This document shows positions 18,758 to 26,942 of a stretch of 64,000 nucleotides of DNA, piece by piece. Numbering within the stretch: position 1 is the stretch's first letter; the number at the start of each line of letters is the position of its first letter. This DNA is from Corynebacterium gallinarum (GTDB lineage: Bacteria; Actinomycetota; Actinomycetes; Mycobacteriales; Mycobacteriaceae). The stretch is from contig NZ_JACSPR010000010.1 in the NCBI RefSeq assembly GCF_014837045.1, positions 1 through 64,000 of the forward strand. The letters are read 5' to 3'. Made by a program: the position numbers and the translations under genes. The notes beneath the pieces are model-generated. The model was not told where the DNA came from. It did no database searches and saw only the letters and a program-made list of their open reading frames with translations.

Positions 18758-19717
18758 ATGAATGGCACAACTGGTCTAAAACTACCGGGTCTCACGATCG
18801 CCGACACCATCGGCAACACCCCTCTCGTGCGGCTGGACCGGCTCATCACGGACCGGGATTTCACACTGTGGGCGAAGCTCGAATACTTCAACCCGGGTGG
18901 TAGCGCCAAGGACCGTACCGCCCATGCCATGGTCACCGCAGGCAACCTCAAACCCGGGGATGTGGTGGTGGAATCCAGCTCCGGCAACCTCGGCATCGCG
19001 CTGGCCCGTGAGGCGGTGCTCGGTGACTGGACGTTCCACTGTGTGGTGGATCCCCGCGCCAACCGCAGCACCGTCAAACACATGCAGGCCCTGGGTGCGG
19101 TGGTCCACCAGATCACCGAGCCGGATGAGGAGACAGGGGACTGGCTGGTGGCCCGCCGCAAGCGGGTTGCTCAGCTGCTGGAGGAGATCCCGGAGGCGAT
19201 CTGTCTGGATCAGTACTCCAACACCGAGGCCTTCCGCGCGCACCAGGAGGGCACGATGACCGAGATCGTCCAGCAGTTGGGCCGCGCACCCGACCACCTG
19301 TTGGTCGCGGTGAGCACCACCGGCACCATCGGCGGATGCCTGCGCCACATCGAGGCCCACCACCTGCCCACGCAGGTCACCGCGGTCGACGCGATGGGGT
19401 CGGTGCTTTTCGACGGCAACCCCGGCCCCCGTCACCTCCCGGGCTTCGGTGCCGGCATGGTTCCCGAACTGTCCCGGCAGATCACCCCACACCGGGTGCT
19501 GCGGGTGGCTGACCGTGAATCAGTGGAGGGCGCCCGCACCCTGGTCCGGAAGGAGACCATCCTGCCGGGCGCCTCGGGCGGGGCGGTGATCGCGGCCGTC
19601 GAAAAGCTCAAGGACGTGTTCGAACCCGGCAGTGATGTCGTGGTGGTCCTGCACGACAGTGGAACCAGATATATGGACACGATTTACAACGATGATTGGG
19701 TGGAGGAGAATCTGTGA
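18758..19717 (+). CDS. SbnA-like PLP-dependent synthase (cysteine synthase family)
   Basis: This is a fold-type II PLP enzyme. The PLP lysine is in NPGGSAKDRTA, the phosphate-binding substrate loop is SSSGNLGIA, and the PLP phosphate loop is STTGTIGGC. The 319-residue length, the opening TIGNTPLVRLDRL and the end SGTRYMDTIYNDDWVEENL match SbnA-type enzymes (2-amino-2-carboxyethyl-glutamate synthase of staphyloferrin B) better than plain cysteine synthase; this is recall, not a search. SbnA joins O-phosphoserine and glutamate on the way to 2,3-diaminopropionate. I chose ATG 18758 because a TATGCT -10 box (18745-18750) ends 7 bases before it (leaderless). ATGs at 18740 and 18746 are alternatives. 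The stop overlaps the next start (GTGA), so both genes are one unit. Confidence 0.85.
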   Translation: MNGTTGLKLPGLTIADTIGNTPLVRLDRLITDRDFTLWAKLEYFNPGGSAKDRTAHAMVTAGNLKPGDVVVESSSGNLGIALAREAVLGDWTFHCVVDPRANRSTVKHMQALGAVVHQITEPDEETGDWLVARRKRVAQLLEEIPEAICLDQYSNTEAFRAHQEGTMTEIVQQLGRAPDHLLVAVSTTGTIGGCLRHIEAHHLPTQVTAVDAMGSVLFDGNPGPRHLPGFGAGMVPELSRQITPHRVLRVADRESVEGARTLVRKETILPGASGGAVIAAVEKLKDVFEPGSDVVVVLHDSGTRYMDTIYNDDWVEENL

Positions 19718-22380
19718 TCAAGGTAGCGATCATCGGGGGCGGACCCCGCGGACTGTGGGCTTCCGAGGAATTACTCGGACTGGCACGGGAACGCGGGGTG
19801 GATGTGGATCTGCACGTGTTCGACGACGGTGCCGGCGTGGCCTATACCGATGACCTGCCCGACGAGTGGCTGGTCAATGTGCGTTCCTCGCTCATCCGCA
19901 CCCAGCTGGGCAGCTTCGATGACTGGCGCGGGGTGCATGATGATCCCTTCCCGTCGCGTCGCCAGGTCGGCCATTTCCTCGTCGCCTCCTGGACCGCGCT
20001 GGGGGAGCATGTGCCGATGGGTTGCACCCTGACCCGGCATGAGATGCATGTGGATTCGCTCGCACCGGAAGGAGCGCAGTGGCTGGTCAACGGCACCGCC
20101 TTCGATGAGGTCCTGCTGGCCACCGGCCATGCCCATGACTGGCCCGGAGCCTTAAGCGCCGAGGATCTTCCCGGGGGTGTCCGCCTGATCAGCTCTCCAT
20201 ACCCACCGCACAACCTGGAGGACATTGGTCCCGAGGACCGCGTGCTGGTGCGCGGGGCCGCCCTGACCTTCATCGATATCATCCGTGCCTGCGATCCGGC
20301 TGTGTTCATCCCGGTCACCCGCACCGGACAGCTGATGACGGTGAAACCGGATCTCGGCGACCTGGATGCTACGGAAATACTGGAGGAGGGCAAGCGTCGC
20401 ATCCTGGAGGTTGCCGATCTCCCCGAACTGGTTGCGGTGCTGGAGGATGTCTCCACCCGCCTACAGGATCTGGCCGGCCGCGACGACGATGCCTGGGGCA
20501 GGGGGATCGCCTGGCGCGATATGTACACCGCCATCGTGGAACGCGCCTCCTTTGAGGGACGCGACAGCCTCGAGGGCTTCGGGGAACTCGCCCGGGAGAT
20601 GGAACGCGTGGCTTTCGGCCCACCACCGGAAAGCGCCGAGCATCTCCACCACCTCATCGACACCGGCAAGATCGACATCACCCACCTGGGTCGGGGCCGC
20701 GAACCCCTGCGCGAGCTGGCCGAGGAGCTGGGCGTCACCGTGGTCATCGATGCCATCATCCCGCCACCCGGGGTGGTGCCCGGAACCCTGGTCGCCGACC
20801 TCGTCGATGCCGGTCACGCCCGCATCCGCCCCGGCACCCGCGGCCTGGATGTGAACCCGGATGGCACCGTGGTGGGGCAGTCCCACCTGTCTGCTGTCGG
20901 CCGCATGACCGAGGACGTGGTCCTGGGCAATGACACCCTGTCGCGCACCCTGCACGATGTGATCCCACGCTGGGCGCGCCGGGTGGTGTCCGGCCCCGAG
21001 CAGGTCCACGGCATCCCACCGCTGACCGCACGCCTGGAGCCGTGGGCAGCTGACCTGGCCAGTGATCCGGCGGCCTGTCGCGGGCTGATCAGTGAGTTCG
21101 GCAGCCCCGTCAATGTCCTGCACTCCGGATCCATGCCCCGCAACATCAACGAGCTGGTTGAGGCCGGTGCACAGATGGGCGTGGACACTCGCATCTTCTT
21201 CGCCCGCAAGGCCAACAAGGGCCTGACCTTCGTTGATGCGGTGCGCGATGCCGGTCATGGTGTGGATGTCGCCAGTGAGCGCGAGCTGTCCCAGGTGCTC
21301 GGACGTGGTGTGCCGGGGGAGCGGATCATCCTCTCCGCCGCCATCAAACCGGATAGCCTGCTGGAGCTCGCGATCGCCAACGGCGTGGTCATTTCCGCGG
21401 ATTCCCGCGATGAGCTCGACCGCATCGCAGCCCTGGCCGGTGACAGCCTCGCACGGGTGGCACCCCGCGTGGCACCGGATCCCGCCACCATGCCGCCGAC
21501 CCGTTTCGGTGAGCGCGTCGGTGACTGGGCCCGCCACCTGACGGCGCCGGTGCCGGGCGTGGACATCGTCGGCCTGCACGTCCACCTCCACGGGTACTCC
21601 GCCGTCGACCGCGCGGCCGCGCTGCGCGAGTGCTGTGAGCTTGTCGACGCCCTCACCGCCGCCGGCCACACCCCCCGCTTCATCGATCTCGGTGGCGGGG
21701 TACCCATGAGTTACCTCGACTCCACCGAACAGTGGCTGAAGTACCAGTCCGCGCGCAGCGCCGCCCTGGGTGGCTACGCTGACCCGTTCATCTGGAAATC
21801 CGACCCGCTCAACAACACCTACCCCTACCACCAGACCCCGGTGCGTGGGCCCTGGTTGAAGCAGGTCCTCGGCGAGGGTGTTGCGGAGATGCTCATCGAG
21901 CGTGGCCTGCGCCTGCACCTGGAGCCGGGCAGAAGCCTGTTGGACGGCTGCGGGCTCATCCTCGCGGAGGTGGCGTTCGTCAAAACCCGCAGCGACGGTG
22001 TCCCACTGGTGGGCCTGGCCATGAACCGCACCCAGTGCCGTACCACCTCCGATGACTACCTCATCGACCCGCTGCACATCACCGACGAGGCGAACGGTGA
22101 GGAGCTGGAGGCCTTCCTGGTCGGTGCCTACTGCATCGAGGATGAACTCATCCTGCGCCGACGCATCCGCTTCCCCCGCGGGGTGAAGGCCGGCGATATC
22201 ATCGGCATCCCCAACACCGCCGGTTATTTCATGCACATCCTGGAAAGCGCATCCCACCAGATCCCCCTGGCGAAGAACGTGGTGTGGCCGGCAGGGGAAC
22301 TCGATGACATCGACCGCCTGAACGGGTCAGAGGGGGAGGGTGAGGCAGCTCTTCGCCATCGTCTGGAAGCGGTCCGGTAG
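19714..22380 (+). CDS. Fusion of FAD/NAD(P)-binding domain and group IV PLP decarboxylase-like domain (888 aa)
   Basis: Residues 1 to about 430 form a FAD/NAD(P)-binding domain of the FAD_NAD_binding_9 type (dinucleotide motif GGGPRG at 8-13, then DEWLVNVRSSLIRTQLGSF). Residues from about 455 onward form an alanine-racemase/ornithine-DAP-decarboxylase fold: PLP lysine in FFARKANKG, GVDVASERELSQ, VHLHGYS, FIDLGGGVP and LHLEPGRSLLDGCG. The pairing with an SbnA-like synthase recalls staphyloferrin B, where SbnA and SbnB make diaminopropionate and SbnH is a decarboxylase of this fold. One possibility is that the FAD domain replaces SbnB and the PLP domain replaces SbnH; product and substrate are unknown. 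The GTG start at 19714 overlaps the previous stop. The 3' end overlaps bioD by 54 bases, tail to tail. Confidence 0.85.
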   Translation: MIKVAIIGGGPRGLWASEELLGLARERGVDVDLHVFDDGAGVAYTDDLPDEWLVNVRSSLIRTQLGSFDDWRGVHDDPFPSRRQVGHFLVASWTALGEHVPMGCTLTRHEMHVDSLAPEGAQWLVNGTAFDEVLLATGHAHDWPGALSAEDLPGGVRLISSPYPPHNLEDIGPEDRVLVRGAALTFIDIIRACDPAVFIPVTRTGQLMTVKPDLGDLDATEILEEGKRRILEVADLPELVAVLEDVSTRLQDLAGRDDDAWGRGIAWRDMYTAIVERASFEGRDSLEGFGELAREMERVAFGPPPESAEHLHHLIDTGKIDITHLGRGREPLRELAEELGVTVVIDAIIPPPGVVPGTLVADLVDAGHARIRPGTRGLDVNPDGTVVGQSHLSAVGRMTEDVVLGNDTLSRTLHDVIPRWARRVVSGPEQVHGIPPLTARLEPWAADLASDPAACRGLISEFGSPVNVLHSGSMPRNINELVEAGAQMGVDTRIFFARKANKGLTFVDAVRDAGHGVDVASERELSQVLGRGVPGERIILSAAIKPDSLLELAIANGVVISADSRDELDRIAALAGDSLARVAPRVAPDPATMPPTRFGERVGDWARHLTAPVPGVDIVGLHVHLHGYSAVDRAAALRECCELVDALTAAGHTPRFIDLGGGVPMSYLDSTEQWLKYQSARSAALGGYADPFIWKSDPLNNTYPYHQTPVRGPWLKQVLGEGVAEMLIERGLRLHLEPGRSLLDGCGLILAEVAFVKTRSDGVPLVGLAMNRTQCRTTSDDYLIDPLHITDEANGEELEAFLVGAYCIEDELILRRRIRFPRGVKAGDIIGIPNTAGYFMHILESASHQIPLAKNVVWPAGELDDIDRLNGSEGEGEAALRHRLEAVR

Positions 22381-22989
22381 CAGGTCCCCGGCACCGGCCG
22401 GCAGCACCCCGAGCAGGGGAAGCTGACAGATCCGGGTGAGTTCCCCATGGTTGAGCTGTTCCGCCAGACTGGGTTCGGGGGAGGCGGAACCGCCGATCAA
22501 CCCCAGCACCTCAACACCGGCGGCGCGGGCTGCCTGCACGCTGAGTTCCGCGGCGTTCAGGCTGCCCAGCCCCAGGGAGGTCACCAGCACCAACGGCGCG
22601 TCGAGCTCGGCGGCCACATCCAGCAGGGTCACATCATCCGCCAGGCGGACCAGCACACCACCGGCACCCTCCACCAGAACAATCCGGTCGGGTGCATCGA
22701 TGTTGCGGATCTCCCTGGCGAGGTCGGGCAGGGTGACCTGGGGCAGACCCGCGTGCCGTGCTGCGAGGTTGGGTGCCAGCGGGTCCGGGTAGCGGGTGAA
22801 CTCCACCCCCCTGATACCGCTGAGCCTTTCGACGGTGTGGATATCACCCCTGCCGTCCGGCTCGCCGGTCTGGACCGGCTTGACGGGGATCACCCGGTCA
22901 CCCCGGTGGTGGAAGGCCGATGCGAGCGCCGCGGTGGCGATGGTCTTGCCCACATCCGTGCCGGTGCCACTGATGAAGAGGATGCTCAT
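22327..22989 (-). CDS. bioD: Dethiobiotin synthetase BioD
   Basis: BioD closes the ureido ring of dethiobiotin from diaminopelargonate, CO2 and ATP. The 220-residue protein has the P-loop GTGTDVGKT at 8-16, PVKPVQTG and VLVEGAGGVLV. The ATG at 22989 lies where the bioA stop codon is read (ATGA overlap at 22986-22989), so bioA and bioD are coupled. Its 3' end overlaps the convergent fusion gene by 54 bases. bioB and bioF are not in the window; corynebacteria of this group lack a complete pathway and need external biotin. Confidence 0.95.
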   Translation of the reverse strand: MSILFISGTGTDVGKTIATAALASAFHHRGDRVIPVKPVQTGEPDGRGDIHTVERLSGIRGVEFTRYPDPLAPNLAARHAGLPQVTLPDLAREIRNIDAPDRIVLVEGAGGVLVRLADDVTLLDVAAELDAPLVLVTSLGLGSLNAAELSVQAARAAGVEVLGLIGGSASPEPSLAEQLNHGELTRICQLPLLGVLPAGAGDLLPDRFQTMAKSCLTLPL

Positions 22990-24284
22990 GGCCTGCTCCC
23001 CGCAGCCCGGACGGCAGCGGCCACACCGCGGCAGATCGTGGCGATGTCCTCCGTGGTGCAGATATAGGGAGGCATGACGTAGATGAGACGTCCGAAGGGA
23101 CGTAACCATACTCCCTCCGCGATGGCTGCCCGGGTGGTGGGGATGATATCCACCGGGGTGGTCATCTCCACCACGCCGATGGCGCCGAGGACGCGGACAT
23201 CGGCCACCCCGGGTTCCCGGCGCAGTGGGTCCAGTCCCGCCCTGAGTTCCGTTTCAATCCCGAGCACCGCGGACCGCCACCCACCCTCGGCGATGATCGC
23301 CAGGGATTCCGCAGCCACCGCGCAGGCCAGGGGATTGGCCATGAAGGTGGGGCCGTGCATCAGCGCGCCTCCGCCACGGGGTGAGGTGATCGCGTCGGCG
23401 ACCGCGGTGGTGCACAGGGTGGCGGCCAGTGTCATGAACCCACCGGTGAGTGCTTTACCCACGCACAGGATGTCGGGGGTCACCCCGGCGGCCGAGGTGG
23501 CGAACAGGCTGCCGGTACGGCCGAATCCGGTGGCTATCTCATCGGCGATCATGAGGATGTCCCGGCGATCGCAGATTTCCCGGACACCGGCCACCAGACA
23601 GTGATCATGAAAACGCATACCGCCGGCACCCTGGACCACCGGTTCGATGATGATCGCGGCCACGGTGTCATCCACCAGGGCCTCAAGCTCGTCCAGATAG
23701 CGTTCCAGATCCTGCGGGTCAGAACCCCGAACGGGTGGGGCGGGCGCGAAGAGCTGCTGCGCCAGGACACCGCCCCACAGGGAATGCATGCCACCGTCGG
23801 GATCGCAGACACTCATCGCGGCGAAGGTGTCCCCGTGGTATCCGGAGCGCCAGGTCAGCAGGCGGGTGCGCTCCGGATGCCCGATGCCGCGGGAGTACTG
23901 GAGGGCCATCTTCACGGCGACCTCCACGGCGACGGAGCCGGAATCGGAGTAGAAGACGGTGTCCAGGGGAGCGTCGACAAGCTCCAGCAGCGCCCGGGTC
24001 AGCCGGGCTGCGGGCTCGTGCGTCAGACCACCGAACATCACGTGGCTCATGCGGTGGGCCTGGGCGGTGGCGGCGGCCACCAGGCGCGGGTGCCCGTGTC
24101 CGTGCACCGCGGACCACCATGAGCTCATGCCGTCGATCAGTTGGGTGCCATCGCTGAGGTGGAGGTGGATTCCCTCGGTGGCCGAGACCGGGAGCACCGG
24201 TGCCCCGGGGGCGGAATAGGGGTGCCAGATGTGGTTTTTATCCAGCTCGAGGATGTCCTCAGGGGTCAGTGTGTCTGTGTGCAT
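22986..24284 (-). CDS. bioA: Adenosylmethionine-8-amino-7-oxononanoate aminotransferase BioA
   Basis: BioA makes 7,8-diaminopelargonate with S-adenosylmethionine as amino donor. The 432-residue protein is a class III PLP aminotransferase: IWHPYSAP near the start, GHGHPRL, YSDSGSVAVEVA, GYHGDTFAAMS, the PLP-aspartate block IADEIATGFGRTG and the PLP lysine in CVGKALTGG. I use ATG 24284, preceded by AGGAGAAAG; the frame extends further upstream without a better site. A promoter of TTGAAC, 18 bases, TATAGT lies upstream and its -35 box is inside a BioQ-type operator (24337-24351). Confidence 0.95.
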   Translation of the reverse strand: MHTDTLTPEDILELDKNHIWHPYSAPGAPVLPVSATEGIHLHLSDGTQLIDGMSSWWSAVHGHGHPRLVAAATAQAHRMSHVMFGGLTHEPAARLTRALLELVDAPLDTVFYSDSGSVAVEVAVKMALQYSRGIGHPERTRLLTWRSGYHGDTFAAMSVCDPDGGMHSLWGGVLAQQLFAPAPPVRGSDPQDLERYLDELEALVDDTVAAIIIEPVVQGAGGMRFHDHCLVAGVREICDRRDILMIADEIATGFGRTGSLFATSAAGVTPDILCVGKALTGGFMTLAATLCTTAVADAITSPRGGGALMHGPTFMANPLACAVAAESLAIIAEGGWRSAVLGIETELRAGLDPLRREPGVADVRVLGAIGVVEMTTPVDIIPTTRAAIAEGVWLRPFGRLIYVMPPYICTTEDIATICRGVAAAVRAAGSRP

Positions 24285-24321
24285 CTTTCTCCTGCGTGCG
24301 CTGTGGTGGGGATGTTTGTGC

Positions 24322-24351
24322 ACTATAACCCCTGTATTGAACGGTGTTCAA
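24322..24351 (-). promoter_or_regulatory. bioA promoter with BioQ-type operator
   Basis: TTGAAC-GGT-GTTCAA at 24337-24351 is a perfect 15-bp palindrome that matches the corynebacterial BioQ pattern TGAAC-N3-GTTCA-like. Read on the minus strand, its TTGAAC half serves as -35 box, 18 bases from the -10 box TATAGT (complement of 24322-24327). Binding of the TetR-type biotin repressor BioQ here would block bioA-bioD. Confidence 0.8.
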
Positions 24352-24405
24352 TCAACGGGGGTGGAAATGGGAGGGCCGGGGCGTGAGGGTGCATAATGTC
24401 TCACC

Positions 24406-25884
24406 ATGAACATAATTGAACACCGTTCAACACGGGTTGTGCTGGTGAGGCATCCCCGCTCAATGCCCGCAATGGTCACCATCGAGATGTGGGAGCGTTT
24501 CAGCTTCTACGGCATGCAGGCCATCCTCGCGTACTACCTCTACGCCCAGGTGGGGGCCGGTGGGCTGGGGATGGAAACCCACCACGCCACCGCAGTGGTG
24601 GGTGCCTACGGGGCCTTCCTCTACCTGTGTACCTTCGCCGGGGGCTGGATCAGTGACCGCCTGCTCGGTGCGGAGAAAACCCTCCTGGGTGGGGCGGTCG
24701 CGCTGGTCATCGGACACCTCGGGCTGTCTGTCATCCCGGGGTATCCCGGCCTCGCGGTGGGACTGATCCTCATCGCCCTGGGGTCCGGATTTCTCAAGAC
24801 CGCCGCGATCACCATCCTCGGAGGTTCCTACCCGGCCACCTCGGGGAAGCGGAGTGTGGGCTTCCAGTACTTCTACCTCGGCATCAACATCGGTGCCTTC
24901 CTGGGGCCCCTCCTCACCGGATGGTTGGCGGTCCACCATGGCTACCATATGGGTTTCGGTGCCGCGGCGGTCCTCATGCTCATCGGTGTGCTGTCCTATC
25001 TGCGGATGCGTCCGGGCATGCTGGAATCCCTACCGGAGGAGGTCCGGAACTCCATGCGCGCCCCCGCCCAGCCCCTCAGTCCTGCGGGGAGGATGACCAC
25101 CCTGACGGTCACTGTGATCGTCACCGCCCTGGTGGCCTGGGTCCTGGGTACCGGAATCCTGCCACCGGGCCTGCTGTCCCATGTCCTGCTTGCGGGCACG
25201 GTGACCGTTGCGCTGGTGCTCATCCTGCAGATCCTCCGGTCCCCGCAGGTCACCGCAGCTGAGCGACACCGGGTCGTGGCTTTTCTCCCGCTCGCACTGG
25301 CCTCCGTGGCCTTCTGGGCACTCCAGGCCCAGATCTATGGTGTGCTCGCTGTGTATTCCGACCTCCGCCTCAACCGCGAGGTCCTCGGCTGGGAGATCCC
25401 CGCTGCCTGGACACAGTCACTGAACCCCCTGTTCATCCTGCTCTTCACCTTCCCCCTGGCCTACCTCCTCTCCCGCCGGGGAGACCGTGATCCCCAGGCG
25501 TCGACCAAGATGGGTGGTGGCGTGATACTGGCTGGTTCGGCCATGCTCATCCTGTTACCGTTTGTGGGCGGCGGGCCCGGCTCCACCCCGTTCATGGCGC
25601 TGGCCCTCACCATCGCCGTGATGACCCTGGGGGAGTTGTTCATCGGACCGGTGGGCATGGCCTCGACCTCCACCCACGCACCACGGGCATTCGCAACCCG
25701 ATTCTCCGCCCTGTATTTCCTCACCATCGCGATCGGTACCTCGGCCGCAGGGTCCCTGTCGACCCTCTATGACCCCACCTCCGCGACCGCGGAAGCCCGT
25801 TACCTCCTCTTCATGGGTGCGGTGGCGATGCTCATTGGTGTGGCCACCCTGGGGTGGTCCCGGTGGCTGCGTTCCCGGGGTTAG
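24406..25884 (+). CDS. POT-family (proton-coupled oligopeptide) transporter, probably biotin-regulated
   Basis: This 492-residue membrane protein has the POT/PTR signature near its start (EMWERFSFYGMQAILAYYL), then FGGSYPATSGKRSVGFQYFYLGINIGAFLGP-type segments and about 12-14 helices. POT carriers import di- and tripeptides with protons. The ATG at 24406 is 8 bases after a CATAAT -10 box (24392-24397), indicating a leaderless transcript. A second BioQ-type operator lies at 24416-24430, inside codons 4-9. Because the same 15-bp operator controls the divergent bioA, I infer repression by biotin and a role in taking up biotin, a biotinyl peptide such as biocytin, or a precursor. The substrate is not shown by sequence. 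Confidence 0.85.
   Translation: MNIIEHRSTRVVLVRHPRSMPAMVTIEMWERFSFYGMQAILAYYLYAQVGAGGLGMETHHATAVVGAYGAFLYLCTFAGGWISDRLLGAEKTLLGGAVALVIGHLGLSVIPGYPGLAVGLILIALGSGFLKTAAITILGGSYPATSGKRSVGFQYFYLGINIGAFLGPLLTGWLAVHHGYHMGFGAAAVLMLIGVLSYLRMRPGMLESLPEEVRNSMRAPAQPLSPAGRMTTLTVTVIVTALVAWVLGTGILPPGLLSHVLLAGTVTVALVLILQILRSPQVTAAERHRVVAFLPLALASVAFWALQAQIYGVLAVYSDLRLNREVLGWEIPAAWTQSLNPLFILLFTFPLAYLLSRRGDRDPQASTKMGGGVILAGSAMLILLPFVGGGPGSTPFMALALTIAVMTLGELFIGPVGMASTSTHAPRAFATRFSALYFLTIAIGTSAAGSLSTLYDPTSATAEARYLLFMGAVAMLIGVATLGWSRWLRSRG
24416..24430. promoter_or_regulatory. Second BioQ-type operator, inside the start of the POT gene
   Basis: TTGAAC-ACC-GTTCAA is the exact reverse complement of the palindrome at 24337-24351. 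It lies 19 bases downstream of the transporter's -10 box, within its first codons, a good position for blocking RNA polymerase. Confidence 0.78.
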
Positions 25885-25907
25885 ACCCCTCCATTAGTCT
25901 GGCCCAC

Positions 25908-26471
25908 ATGAACACACTCACCCCCAGGCTGCGCCGGGCGATCACCGTTGCGTCCGTCGCCCACCGTGATCATGTCCGCAAGGGCAGTGGGATCCCCTAC
26001 ATCACGCATCTGTTCTCCGTGATGTATCTGCTGGGGGCGGTGACCGATGATGAGGATGTGCTGATTGCGGGCCTGCTGCATGACACCCTGGAGGATGTCC
26101 CCGAACACTATTCCGCCGAGCAGATGGAGGCGGACTTCGGGCCCCGGGTGCTGCGGCTGGTGCGCGATCTGACCAAGGACGATTCCCTGCCCCGGTGGCG
26201 GGACCGCTCGGAGGCCTACCTGGCACACCTTGAACACCACGCCGACCGTGATGCCGTACTCATCAGCCTTGCGGACAAGACCCACAACCTCATGTCCATC
26301 TTTGATGATCACGAGGTCATCGGGGAGCGGTTGTGGGACCGGTTCAACTCCACCAAGGAGGAGAACCAGTGGTGGTATGCGCAGATCCACCGCGTGGCGG
26401 TGGCGCGGGTGGGCCACAACCAGCTCACCGATCAGCTCGGGGAGCTGGTGCGCCGGTTGCACGCACTTTGA
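25908..26471 (+). CDS. HD-domain hydrolase, (p)ppGpp hydrolase-like (SpoT/MESH1 type)
   Basis: The 187-residue protein is a lone HD domain of the RelA/SpoT hydrolase type. It shows AHRDHVRKGSGIPYITHLFSV, the HD pair in AGLLHDTLEDV, and ISLADKTHNLMSI. Single-domain proteins of this type hydrolyse (p)ppGpp or related nucleotides, but some have other substrates. A TAGTCT -10 box (25895-25900) ends 7 bases before ATG 25908, so the transcript is probably leaderless. It is convergent with the secreted protein gene, 6 bases apart. Confidence 0.82.
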   Translation: MNTLTPRLRRAITVASVAHRDHVRKGSGIPYITHLFSVMYLLGAVTDDEDVLIAGLLHDTLEDVPEHYSAEQMEADFGPRVLRLVRDLTKDDSLPRWRDRSEAYLAHLEHHADRDAVLISLADKTHNLMSIFDDHEVIGERLWDRFNSTKEENQWWYAQIHRVAVARVGHNQLTDQLGELVRRLHAL

Positions 26472-26477
26472 TGGTGA

Positions 26478-26900
26478 CTAACGCCCCAGCTCATCCGGGG
26501 TGCAGATGGGCACGAGCGAGATGAACTGCTCCGAGGCGCCCCTGCTGCGCAGGTCGGTGTCGCTATAACAGCCCCTCGTCAGGCCGGTTTGGGTGGTTCC
26601 GGCGTGTTCCACGGGCCACCACCGGCCATCCCGGAATTCAAAGGCCTCCACCCAGTCGGTCTGGTACTGGCCCACCCAGGCGAAGGTGCTGTCGCAGTAG
26701 ACAACTAAGGTGCGGTCGGACCCCCGCCACTCCGGGAGGGCATCGTTGAACAGGCGCGGGGAACAGTCACCGTGCTGAGGCATCAGGAAGGAGCTGAGGC
26801 CTGCAGAGCTGCCTGTGGCCTGGGCGGAGGCGGGAAGGGGCTGGATGATGCCGGCGGAGAGCGCCAGGGCGGCAGTCACAGCTGCAAGAGTGCGTTTCAT
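26478..26900 (-). CDS. Secreted hypothetical protein (140 aa)
   Basis: An N-terminal signal peptide is clear (MKRTLAAVTAALALSAG..., cleavage after ASA-Q near residue 27). The mature part of about 110 residues has four cysteines (CSP, VYCD, GCYS, ICT), probably two disulfides, and many aromatic residues. I do not recognise the family. ATG 26900 is preceded at 6 bases by a TATACT -10 box (complement of 26907-26912), so the transcript is probably leaderless. It lies just downstream of ltbR on the same strand but has its own promoter in front of its start, which lies 42 bases from the ltbR stop. Confidence 0.8.
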   Translation of the reverse strand: MKRTLAAVTAALALSAGIIQPLPASAQATGSSAGLSSFLMPQHGDCSPRLFNDALPEWRGSDRTLVVYCDSTFAWVGQYQTDWVEAFEFRDGRWWPVEHAGTTQTGLTRGCYSDTDLRSRGASEQFISLVPICTPDELGR

Positions 26901-26942
26901 CGTCACAGTATAAATCAGAGATGCGACCGGTACGCGCAAAAT

